Of a DNA stretch of 59,121 bases, positions 1-9,513 are shown piece after piece. The position numbers and the translations under genes were made by a program. This DNA comes from Choanephora cucurbitarum. Taxonomy: Eukaryota; Mucoromycota; Mucoromycetes; Mucorales; Choanephoraceae. Position 1 is the stretch's first letter. Every line of letters begins with the position of its first letter. The notes under the pieces are model-generated. The model did not search any database, was not told the DNA's origin, and saw only the letters and a list, made by a program, of their open reading frames with translations. Location: NCBI GenBank assembly GCA_025331435.1, contig JAIWNI010000141.1:1-59121 (forward strand), read 5' to 3'.

Positions 1-3000
1 AAAGACAAAGGGGTGGATATTGAAGCCGAGTGGTTGACTCACCTCGAAACTTGCTTCAGCAATCCTAGAGTTAAGGGATGGTTTGAGAGAAAGATAAAGT
101 CTCGTGCTCTTAGTAGCAAAAATCGTTTCTTGTGGGCTGATGCCTGCAAAATTTTGAGGGAAAAATTCGACCTCGCCTATCGCATCACCTGCGATGAATG
201 GCTTCTCCGCTTGATTAAGCTCAAGCAAGATCATAATGAGTCTTTTGACGATTTTATGTATCGTTTCAGAGAGCATGTCATTGGCTCAAAGTCTTCCTCC
301 TCTGACAGTCATATAGTGTCGCAACTCTTTCTTTGTGCTCTGTACAATGATGATGTTCTTGAGGAGGTGAATAAATACCTCAAAGCTTACGCCAAGGAGC
401 AAAATAGAGAGCCCAACCAGTCGGTGTCTCTTGGTCCTGGTGGTTCTGAGCAAAGCCAGTACGCGCCAAGAAACTATGTGCGCTTTGTACCTCAGTCTCT
501 TGATGTCATCGAGCATGTCATCAATGCTAACTCTGTGGATCTTGAGTCTTTCTTGTCTGGTCTTTACAACCTTTCGGACAAGGAAAAATCCAAGAAGCGT
601 GGTTCTAATGATAACCAGAATGAAGTTATCACGACCAAGAAGTCTAAGCACTTCAATTCTGCTTCTGTTGTTGCTTCTCCTGCTATCTCTAATGCAAAGA
701 AGAATGGTGAGACTACCAAGTCCGGCCTACCAAAGGGGATTTACAAGGGTCAAATTTGCTACTCTTGTAAGAAGGCTCCTTACACAAAAGATCATTACTA
801 TGAGTGTAAGCGTAGCAAGCGTGCATCCTCCACTAAGGTAAATTTCTCTACAAACAATGACACCTTCGTCAGTAGTATTGAAATGCTGGATACTAATGTA
901 CTCTCTAACCATGCATCTGAATCTCATTCAATTGCTGGTGATCTTTCTTCTGATAGTAATGCAACAAATAAAGATTCTCTTGAAGTATCACTTTCTCTTG
1001 ACTTCGAGAATTCATCTGATGATGAATATGAATTGCAATTAAGACAATATGATCTAGATAATCTCAATGGTATTGTTAATGATGATAAAACCGTCTGTGT
1101 AGTTCGAAAGAGAAATGATATTGAGGGCGATGTTGATAGCAATCTTACTTCTGATTGTCCTTCCTTCTCCCCTGACACATACATCATTTTGAATGACATT
1201 GAGTGTTACGGTAAAATAGACACAGGTGCGAATACTTCGGTTATTTCTAAAGCATTTGCGTTGAAACACCAAATCCCTTTTCACTCTATTCCAGGCAGTT
1301 TAATCTTAGCCAATGGAATGAAAGTTGCTCGTCTTCAAACAGTCAATCCTTTGTCTGTAGAATATGATGGTGTCGAACGCATTGTTCTTCATCACTTTGA
1401 TGTGATTGAAGACGTTGCTTACAGTAACAGTATTCTTATGGGTACTGATCTTCTTCCAAAGCTATCAATTTACCTCAATAATGTGGCTGTGAAATACAAA
1501 AACAGAGTTAAATATGATGACTCTATTGACGATGAGCGTTATGAACCCAATGTTTCTAGCGCTGGTACGGAAAAAGAGCAAGTTGTCTTTGCTAAAGCTC
1601 TCCAACCTTACATCGATGCCAATAAGAGTATTGACGGAAAAGCGCTGTGCAACTTACCCGAAGCAGTTCTGTATCTACCTACCCCTAAGGATGTCGTAGT
1701 TAATATCAGACAATATTCTATTCCTTATAAACTTCAACCAAAAGTTATGGATATTATCAATGAATGGCTTCAAGATGGCATTATCGTTCCTGCAACTCCT
1801 TCTGCATGGAATTTACCAATTACAGTGGCTTTGAAAAAGAATTCGGATGGTACAAAGACCGATAAGATTCGTGTAGTTCTGGATCCTCGGATGCTTAATA
1901 AGCATTTACCAGTGGATGCTACTCCTCTACCTCTTATCTCTAGTATTTTTGATGCCATGGCTGGATCTGTTGTATTTACTACCCTCGATCTCAAATCTGC
2001 CTTTAACCAATTCCCTGTCAATCCTGAAGACAGTATAAAAACTACGTTCACTGCTCCAAACAACTTGCAATATATGTACAGGGGTGCTCCCTTTGGTATA
2101 TCCACCATTAGTCAACTATTCTCTAGAATCATGCTGACATTATTTAAGGATTTACCATTTGTACAATGCTTTGTTGATGACGTGTGTATTTACAGTTCTA
2201 CAATGCATGAACACTTCTATCACGTCAAGACTGTTATTCAAATTCTCACTAATGCGAATCTTCGCTTGAACTTTTCAAAATGCTTTATGGCCAAATCTGC
2301 AGTATATCTTCTTGGATATTCCATTTCTGCTAAAGGTAAACAAATTGATAGTCGTAAAATAACCAACATTATGGACTGGCCTAGACCTACTACTGCAAAG
2401 CAAATCATGAGCTTTCTGGGTCTAGCCAACTTCTTTCGTGTGCACATTCCTAACGCTGCCCTTTTGATGGGACCGTTGGATTATTTGCGTTGTCACGACG
2501 AGAAAAAAGAAGGCCCTTTTGTTTGGACTCAGACACATCAAATGCATTTTGACAGTATCAAGAAGATTCTTGCTTCAGAGATTGTTTTAAGTCACCCCGA
2601 TCTATCTCATCCTTTCTGCATATCCACTGATGCTTCTGACTATAGTATTGGCTGTTGTCTATACCAGGAATACAGAATCACAAGGGATGATGGATCTACA
2701 AAAGTCATTATAAAATATATTGGCTTCATGGCTAGATCGCTTTCTAGATCTGAAAAGCTATATAGTGTTACTATGAGAGAATTACTCGGAGTGGTATATG
2801 CCTTGAAGCAATTCCACAAGTTTATCTGGGGCACACACTTTACCCTCTTCACAGATCACCGTGCTCTCACTTTTATACACAGTCAAAAGACAGCCAATAA
2901 TATGTTGATTAAATGGCTTGACATTATTCTAGACTATAACTTTACTGTCGTTCATATCAAAGGTTTGGACAATATTATCAGTGACAAGTTATCTAGACTG

Positions 3001-4836
3001 TTCCCTCCTCGTGACGAGAAGGAACATGAAGAAATTCTCAAGAAACGCGGAGTCCTTGCTTTGAGACGATCGAATTTCGCTACGTCTGTTGCCATCAACC
3101 AACGAAAGGTAACTAAAGCTAAGGATCATCTCGCTAGTAGAAATCTTGAGAACGATCCTTCTTGTAAATCTGTGTTTTACGTTCAAAGTGGACAGACTTT
3201 ATGTCCTGATTATTTCACTGCTCCCGAAGCTGAACGACAACAACTTTTAGCAGATGCTCATCACAAGATAGGCCATTATGGTGCCGAACAGATCGTTAAA
3301 CGCTTGCATGCTGAAGGCATTCACTGGCCTAATTTAATCTCAGATGCTATTTCTTTCATTCGTCTATGTCATGAATGTCAACGCCATAATATTCAAAAGA
3401 AAGGTTATCATCCTTTACGTCCTATTTACAGTTACATCCCTGGAGACCATTTTGCCATTGATTTGGGTGGTCCCATATCTACTATGAAAGGTTTACAAAA
3501 TAACTACTTCATGGTAATTATTGATGTCTGTACTCGCTTTTGTATTATCAAGGCTTTGCCTGATAAGAAAAGTACCACTATTGTCTCTACATTGATTGAT
3601 GTTTTTTCTATTTTGGGTTTTCCTACCAAACTTCAATCTGACAACGGCAAGGAGTTCTCCAATTCCCTTATGAAAGAACTCGCTGATGCTATGGACTTTG
3701 ATCACCGCTTCATCACTCCCCTACATCCATCTGCCAATGGATTGAGTGAGCGCTATGTGCAATCTGTAAAAGTTCTACTTGGCAAAGCCACAAACGGTAC
3801 TGGCGTACATTGGGATGCATACTTGCCTGCTATTCAACTCGCATTGAATAATCAAATAAGTAAAAGAAACAATTCGACGCCCTTTTCACTCATGTTTGCT
3901 CGACGTATGAACGACCCTTATGGATTCAAGTCCACCAAGACTTCTACCATTCCTGAAAGTGATGTTCCTATGTCTCACGAAGAGCTCATGAAGCGCATCG
4001 ATTATCTAGCTGACATTGTCATACCTGCAATTCATGCTAGAAATGACGAACAAATGGCAATTGTTAAGGCGAAGTTTGATAATACTCATCGTCTCGTCGA
4101 ATATGCTCCTGGCAGTCATGTCATGGTACGCATTCATGGTAAAGCCGGTCAATTAGACGCGGTATATGAAGGTCCATATACTATTGTTCGAAAGAATCAA
4201 GGCAATGCGTATGTTTTGCGCGATGAAACTGGTATCATTATGCCTCGTAACTATACTACCACTGAATTGAAGTTAATCTCTCATGAAGAAGTTATTGAGC
4301 GAGATGATGAAGGTAATGTCATAACCAACTTTGAAGTTGAGGCTATCCTGAATCATCGAGGCACCCCAAAAAAGTATGAGTATCTTGTCCGTTGGAAAAA
4401 CTATAGCTCAGAATGGGATGAATGGCTGCCTGCTAACAATTTCAATGACTCGAAGATTATTCGTGATTACTGGAAGCGTTTGGGTGTTCCTTACAAACCT
4501 AAGAAAAATGCAGTTGCTACCAACGCTCCCTCATCTTCTGAAGTTTTAAAGTCTAACCCTCCTGGTACAATCTCTAAGCTCATGGACACCATGTCCTCTA
4601 TGCAGCTTGACTCATCTGCCTCTTCTACTAAACCAGTTGGTAGACCTCGTAAAGTAGGTCGACCTCGCAAAGTTGGCAGTCCTCGCAAAGTAGGCAGACC
4701 ACGAAAACATCCCGTTAGCCTTAATGAAGGCACCTCAAATGAAAAAAGATTTCTGAAGCATGTGTCACCTAAATCACAAGTCACTGCTCCTGTGATACCT
4801 CCTGCACGGAAGAGTAAGCGTTTGCAATCCGCTTAA
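1..4836 (+). CDS. Gag-Pol polyprotein of Ty3/gypsy chromovirus (5' partial)
   Basis: The frame is open from the first base (codons K-D-K-G-V-D), so the N-terminus is missing. The GTG at 13 is not a real start. In order: a Gag-like helical region (1-700); a zinc-knuckle-like motif with unusual spacing CX2CX8HX3C (about 760-815); an aspartic protease with DTGA (about 1219); reverse transcriptase with FVDD (about 2171); RNase H with STDASD and the TDHRAL region (about 2620-2990); integrase with an HHCC zinc motif (about 3256-3390) and D, D, E residues (about 3458, 3640, 3745); a GPY-like segment (YEGPYTIV, about 4165); and a chromodomain ending in EWDEWLP (about 4335-4480). The C-terminus has four (V/G)GxPRK repeats resembling AT-hooks (4635-4710). 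Catalytic motifs are intact. It copies element RNA and integrates the cDNA; the chromodomain is expected to direct insertion to modified chromatin. Confidence 0.93.
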   Translation, partial: KDKGVDIEAEWLTHLETCFSNPRVKGWFERKIKSRALSSKNRFLWADACKILREKFDLAYRITCDEWLLRLIKLKQDHNESFDDFMYRFREHVIGSKSSSSDSHIVSQLFLCALYNDDVLEEVNKYLKAYAKEQNREPNQSVSLGPGGSEQSQYAPRNYVRFVPQSLDVIEHVINANSVDLESFLSGLYNLSDKEKSKKRGSNDNQNEVITTKKSKHFNSASVVASPAISNAKKNGETTKSGLPKGIYKGQICYSCKKAPYTKDHYYECKRSKRASSTKVNFSTNNDTFVSSIEMLDTNVLSNHASESHSIAGDLSSDSNATNKDSLEVSLSLDFENSSDDEYELQLRQYDLDNLNGIVNDDKTVCVVRKRNDIEGDVDSNLTSDCPSFSPDTYIILNDIECYGKIDTGANTSVISKAFALKHQIPFHSIPGSLILANGMKVARLQTVNPLSVEYDGVERIVLHHFDVIEDVAYSNSILMGTDLLPKLSIYLNNVAVKYKNRVKYDDSIDDERYEPNVSSAGTEKEQVVFAKALQPYIDANKSIDGKALCNLPEAVLYLPTPKDVVVNIRQYSIPYKLQPKVMDIINEWLQDGIIVPATPSAWNLPITVALKKNSDGTKTDKIRVVLDPRMLNKHLPVDATPLPLISSIFDAMAGSVVFTTLDLKSAFNQFPVNPEDSIKTTFTAPNNLQYMYRGAPFGISTISQLFSRIMLTLFKDLPFVQCFVDDVCIYSSTMHEHFYHVKTVIQILTNANLRLNFSKCFMAKSAVYLLGYSISAKGKQIDSRKITNIMDWPRPTTAKQIMSFLGLANFFRVHIPNAALLMGPLDYLRCHDEKKEGPFVWTQTHQMHFDSIKKILASEIVLSHPDLSHPFCISTDASDYSIGCCLYQEYRITRDDGSTKVIIKYIGFMARSLSRSEKLYSVTMRELLGVVYALKQFHKFIWGTHFTLFTDHRALTFIHSQKTANNMLIKWLDIILDYNFTVVHIKGLDNIISDKLSRLFPPRDEKEHEEILKKRGVLALRRSNFATSVAINQRKVTKAKDHLASRNLENDPSCKSVFYVQSGQTLCPDYFTAPEAERQQLLADAHHKIGHYGAEQIVKRLHAEGIHWPNLISDAISFIRLCHECQRHNIQKKGYHPLRPIYSYIPGDHFAIDLGGPISTMKGLQNNYFMVIIDVCTRFCIIKALPDKKSTTIVSTLIDVFSILGFPTKLQSDNGKEFSNSLMKELADAMDFDHRFITPLHPSANGLSERYVQSVKVLLGKATNGTGVHWDAYLPAIQLALNNQISKRNNSTPFSLMFARRMNDPYGFKSTKTSTIPESDVPMSHEELMKRIDYLADIVIPAIHARNDEQMAIVKAKFDNTHRLVEYAPGSHVMVRIHGKAGQLDAVYEGPYTIVRKNQGNAYVLRDETGIIMPRNYTTTELKLISHEEVIERDDEGNVITNFEVEAILNHRGTPKKYEYLVRWKNYSSEWDEWLPANNFNDSKIIRDYWKRLGVPYKPKKNAVATNAPSSSEVLKSNPPGTISKLMDTMSSMQLDSSASSTKPVGRPRKVGRPRKVGSPRKVGRPRKHPVSLNEGTSNEKRFLKHVSPKSQVTAPVIPPARKSKRLQSA

Positions 4837-4890
4837 AATCTCTACCTTATATTTTCCTCTTCCAGGTAACCTCATCCTGGAGGGGGGCAA

Positions 4891-5146
4891 TGTCGTATTT
4901 GACTTATCACATACTCTACTTTTCGTATGAGACTACCTTTCAAAGGATTCACTCTCCGACTTGTTCCAATATAATTTTTTCTTTTTTTGCTTTCTTTAAT
5001 GAGCTCTTCCTCACACTTTAATAAAAGGATAAAAACAGAGACTCATCATTCTTTGATTTTTATTCTTGCATATTCTTAAGTTTGAGTTGTATTAAGTTCT
5101 AAGTTATCACTAAGCCTTAATCCCACATTCTCTATCAAATATAACA
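4891..5146 (+). repeat. probable 3' LTR of the Ty3/gypsy element
   Basis: The segment starts TGTCG directly after the purine-rich tract and ends ATAACA, giving the usual TG...CA termini over about 256 bp. It contains an AATAAAAGGATAAAAA stretch (about 5020-5035) that could serve as TATA box or polyadenylation region. The 3' boundary is inferred because the partner LTR is not visible. Confidence 0.65.
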
Positions 5147-5148
5147 AA

Positions 5149-8100
5149 ATGGCTCCTCAACGTCCTCAACCTACAAGAAATCAACGCAGAAAGCAAGTCG
5201 GTCCTTTGGTGGGTTTGCAACATGCTCGACTCTTTCAGGACAATGACGCCCTCCATTTAGAAGCCTCTCCTTCCCAAGAGCCTGCTGGAAATCATCAAGA
5301 CATTGATTCCGATGTCGAGTCAGTTTTGGCCGACTGGGATCCTGTTGGTTTTGATGCTCAAGACTTTGATGATATCATGTCTGTTCCTGAACAAGCAGAA
5401 ACTCCTGAGCCAATGGATGTTGATGACCAAGGTATTAATGTTGTATAGGAAAAAGTTTGTCTGATCCGCCACTAAAAGCGATTCATTTTTAGGTGAAACT
5501 GTCGATCCTTTTGACATTGACATTTCTCACAGTTCAAACCCTTTTACACCCTCCGAGATTCATAGCATCCGTTATCTCAAGGCCTGTAAGAGAAATGGCA
5601 TCAGCATCAATACAAGCGATGAAATCAGAGATGTCTTCAATGAAGCTTTGCGCGAAACTGGCGGTATGATAATGATGAGATAGCTGTTGAAATGATGTAT
5701 CTAACTAATCTTTTTAGATCTCGCACGCAAGCTTACTAGTTTGAGCACCACCGTCAATCTCATCAAGCGAGTTATCCGTTTCTCTCCTGTTGTTGAGCAT
5801 GAAACTTGTAAAAAGGGATGCTACCTCTTTGATGCTGACGATGATCAAGAAATGACTCACTGTCCTGTGTGCAATGAACAGCGTAATTTTCGCAAGAGAA
5901 CTTACATCAAGTATGTTTCAATTGCAAAGAAAATTGCGCAACTTCTGTCAGTCGATAAAAAGCGAGATGAATTGATGTATCGTCATCAAGTGTTTGAAGA
6001 CGAACGCCTCCAAGACGATAGCGATTTGTTCGATTTGTACTGTGGCGGAGTATACGAGCAAATGAAGCAAGACCGGGCTTTCACTCTCCCCTTGGATCAA
6101 GGTGTTCTCTTGGCTATCGACGGATTCACTTCGCGCAAGTCGCATAAAGCCATGATGATAATCCATGTCATCTTGTTGAATTACGAACCAACGATCAGGT
6201 AAGTTGTTTGGCATATGACACTTGAATATAAACTTACATTGCTTATAATTAGATTCCAAGACAAAAACATGTTCCAGGCAGCAATCCTTTGCAGTGACAA
6301 CAAGCCGGACATCAGAAGCTTCCTGCTTCCTATTGTCAAGGAATTCAAGAAGTTTGGTGAAGCCCCTATGAGGGTGCTTAAGAATGGAGACGAGGTATGC
6401 CGTGCTCATATGTACTTGGTGGGCATTACTTCTGATCTGATCGAAAGTCAAAAGTTACTTGACTTTGGTGGTAAGTATTTCTTGGTAACAATTAAGCAAT
6501 TGTACTAAGGATGTCGTATAGGTCATGGTGCCTTCTATGGATGCAAGTATTGTATCAGTAAGTATTTAACTTCATGATATTTTTTGAAATATACTAACTT
6601 GATTGATAGCATTTGGCAAACACCCTGACGAACCTGGCAAGAATGGGATGTACTATCCTTTGCGCGACCAGCCTATTAGAACGATGGCTAACTTGATGCT
6701 TGAAGATGAAGGTGTAAGTGCCAACTAAACTGATTGTTATGAATTATGATAATAACCTTGTCGATAGGATTCAGCCACTACCACTCAATATGGTATCAAA
6801 TCCAGATCCATCTTCGCTGATCTTCCTAACTTCAAGTCTCCTTTTTTTGTTGCTCTCGATGAGTTTCATCTAGGCTCCAACATTGCTAAACTTGTGTATG
6901 AAATGCTCTCCTCCGAGTTCAATGACAAGTACAAGCATGTCAACAACAAAAACAACTACCCTTTCCAACTGCCAGCTAATGTAGGCGAGAAGATCTATAA
7001 GTCCTTGCAACTGTCCAAAAGGCACATCTCTCAGCACTTTACTGGTAGTTGGAAGCCATACAACCCTTGCGCAAAGTCCAAGTTGAGTGTATACCGTTCT
7101 GTTTGCTGGCTAGATGTACTTCGGTACACTTTCCACACATTACTGGCTCCTCACTTGTGTCCTCCTGCTGCTGCTGCTCTGAACAATGTTGTCTGTGGTA
7201 TCACCTTGATGCTTCAACGACATTTGAGCTCTGAAGATATATGTGAGATGGAAAAGTAAGTATCCGGTTCTATTTAAATAACATGTCAATACTTATATAA
7301 TCGCTTTATATTTGATAACGAAATAGGCATTTCAAGAAGTGGTTCTCTTACCTCGATGAGTGCATTGCACGCAAGACAATCTCTCTAACAGTATACCGCA
7401 TCAACATGCACCTCCTCTCACATGTAGGCGATTACATCCGTTACTTTGGCCCCATGTCTTCAACAAGTGCGCGTTCAATGGAAAGATCAATTGGAATCTT
7501 GAAACGTACGATGAAGGCATCTAACAACGTGGCCGCTAACAACAACAACATTCTTGAAGTGGATGCTCTGTTGGATTATCTTGAGTTCTCTGGTAGTGTC
7601 AACTTTGACTTCAAACCTCAAAAGGATGACACAACATACAAAGACCACCCTCAAGACCCAACTTACCCTCAACTCTGGGCTCCCTTCTTGAACAGCAACG
7701 TCAGCCTTGCCAACAAGAATAAGTCTGAAGTCATCAAAAATACATTCAGCATCGGCCAACTTGGTGTTGCCCTCTTCCACCTGCTGACTAGGGTAACTGG
7801 CAACAGAAATGTGGGTATTTCTGAACGCCAAAGGCAGTACAACATGACGATTGCTTCAAAGCTTTGGAAGGATGATGTAGTTTACTACTCATCTTTGTAT
7901 AAAAACTTGGAATCGCAGACTGAAAAGTCCGGCTACTACGCGATGTTCCAGGTCAATGAAATGAACAAACAAAAGTAAGTTTTTTTTGTAGTAACGGTAT
8001 TGAATGATGGTACTGACTTTAATACGATTATGGTTTTTAGTAAGCTGCACACTGTATGGTTTGTCTGTAAAATTCTCTGCTTCTTTGACTTCCTTGTTGA

Positions 8101-8404
8101 TGATTCTGAAACCGGACAGCCTACACATCTCGTCTTGGGTGAAGTGTTTGAGGGTGCTAGTGACAAGCATGCTTTGAATGTGCCAAGGGTCAAAGAGACC
8201 ATTTCTTCCAACCGAAAGTTTGTTGCCTTTGATGCTTCTGACCTCATCTCTCCTGTTAGCTTGCTACAAGAAGTAACGAGTATTCAAAGTGCCAGCAACT
8301 TTCAGGTCTCTCCTTGGTACAAAGTAATCCGCAAGGGTCCCCTCTTTCCCAACAACATTCACAAAACTGCTGGAATTGTTGGAAACTTGTTTCCTCACTT
8401 GTAA
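5149..8404 (+). CDS. Tnp2-type (CACTA/EnSpm) transposase, intact, 9 exons
   Basis: Exons 5149-5431, 5493-5663, 5718-6198, 6253-6470, 6522-6557, 6610-6713, 6768-7255, 7327-7974 and 8041-8404 join in phase to 930 codons plus a stop. The acidic N-terminus (residues 50-150) is followed by a Cys cluster (CKKGCYLF...CPVC) like the zinc region before Tnp2. The Tnp2 core follows: an AIDGF segment, a long block with a V-I-T/D segment, and GHGAFYGCKYC, corresponding to the family's conserved cysteine-rich site. The C-terminal part has RYFGPMSSTSARSMERSIG followed by a lysine, matching the pattern of the DUF4218 domain that accompanies Tnp2 transposases. All introns are GT-AG and short. No stops or frameshifts are seen, which is unusual for an old copy. 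No CACTA-type inverted repeats were found around it, so it could be an element with cryptic ends or a domesticated gene. Family is well supported; mobility is not. Confidence 0.8.
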
Positions 8405-8870
8405 AAGCTTTTTTTTCGCGTTATTTTTTTGTCTTGTCTTTTTTTTTGTTATTTTTCTAACACCGTTCTTTTTCCTCGTCCAATAAAATCTATAATTTGA
8501 TTTGTCTTAAGAATAACGTTTTATTTTCTATTCAAAAATGGAAGCACCGTACTACAATGAAAGAAATAAATTTTAAAGTAAGCCGATATTGTAGACATTC
8601 AACTTTTTAAGCCTGCAAGAGCAAGTCGACGGACATCGAATCATAAAAATTCGTATCACCACTCTGCTCAAAAAGGAAGAAAGTGTCCAAAATGCGTTTT
8701 TTTGGTCAAAAATAGTAATCGCACATTTATTCCTCCAAAAACTGTCACCCAAACTGCCTTTTTAGGATTTTTGGGCGGATAAAGGTTTACGAGGACGTCC
8801 AATCTGTTCTAGCACGTAAATACGTGGTCATTTTTTGATCGGTGATAAGCACTTGGCAATCCAAGCATCT
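8405..8870. other. spacer between Tnp2 gene and Helitron remnant
   Basis: T-rich 3' flank of the Tnp2-like gene with an AATAAA (about 8483) that may be its polyadenylation signal. A G/C-richer stretch near 8735-8800 holds a loose inverted arrangement (TCCAAAAA ... TTTTTGGG), but no terminal repeat could be matched elsewhere. No gene is seen. Confidence 0.5.
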
Positions 8871-9513
8871 TATACAAATCTGCTATTCTTACTTCCAAAA
8901 ATGCCGTTGTAGATTCTATAAACAAAAAGGTGCTTGATTTGATGCCAGGAGAGCCTATTACTTTGATCTCTGCTGATAAAGCTGACTATTCGGATGAGGG
9001 AAACAGCAACAACGAAGTCTATAGAGTTTCCACTGAATACCTGCTAAGATAACCCTGAAAGTAGGCTGTATTGTGATGTTACTCAGAAATTTAGATCCTC
9101 AAAGAGGTCTATGCAATGGTTCAAGACTGATTGTAAAAAGAATTGGTTAGTATGTCCTTGAAGCTGTAGTAATGAAAGATCAAAACGGCGGTCATGAACA
9201 AATTGAGTTTATTCTTAGAATGTTTCTTACTACTTTAGAAGACGACTACCCATTTATTCTGTCAAGAAAGCAATTTCCTGTCAAGCTAAGCTTTGCTATG
9301 ACTATTAATAAGTCCCAAGGTCAATCTTCAACAAATGTAGAAATTGATCTTCGTTCTCCTCTATTCACTCACGGTCAGTTTTATGTTGCTTTCTCTCGAT
9401 CAACCAACCTTCGAGGAGTTCATGTTCTGCTTGCAGAAGCACAATCTGATCAACAATATTCATCTTCCAATAATACTACTGATAGCATTATCTTTCCTGA
9501 ACTTCTTTTGTAA
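8871..9513 (+). pseudogene. Helitron Pif1-like helicase, C-terminal remnant
   Basis: Three pieces read in succession: about 8881-9045 (SKNAVVDSINKKVL, then a short acidic stretch), about 9055-9145 ([20 protein letters not shown]) and 9172-9513 (FPVKLSFAMTINKSQGQSS, then HGQFYVAFSRSTN). These match the end of the superfamily 1B helicase domain of Helitron Rep/helicase proteins, including the TINKSQGQ and YVAFSR motifs. The copy is broken: sequence normally found between the first two pieces is missing, there is a TAG after about 9145, and no upstream Rep or helicase motif I-IV region is present. Non-functional remnant. Confidence 0.85.

Larger units (their letters stand above)
1..5146 (+). mobile_element. 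Ty3/gypsy LTR retrotransposon with chromodomain, 5' part outside window
   Basis: The element runs in from before position 1. It contains a continuous gag-pol frame (1-4836), a purine-rich tract (about 4879-4888) and a probable 3' LTR (4891-5146). The order protease, reverse transcriptase, RNase H, integrase, chromodomain is that of Ty3/gypsy chromoviruses. The frame has no internal stops or frameshifts, so the copy looks young. The 5' LTR, primer binding site and left target duplication lie outside the window, so LTR identity, and hence age, cannot be judged here. Confidence 0.93.

Noticed and set aside
13..15. Possible start of the retrotransposon polyprotein at 13
   Set aside because: The codon is GTG and the frame is open upstream to base 1; the protein is cut by the window edge.
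286..4784. Many short frames within the Ty3 element on both strands
   Set aside because: They overlap the gag-pol frame and have no domain features.
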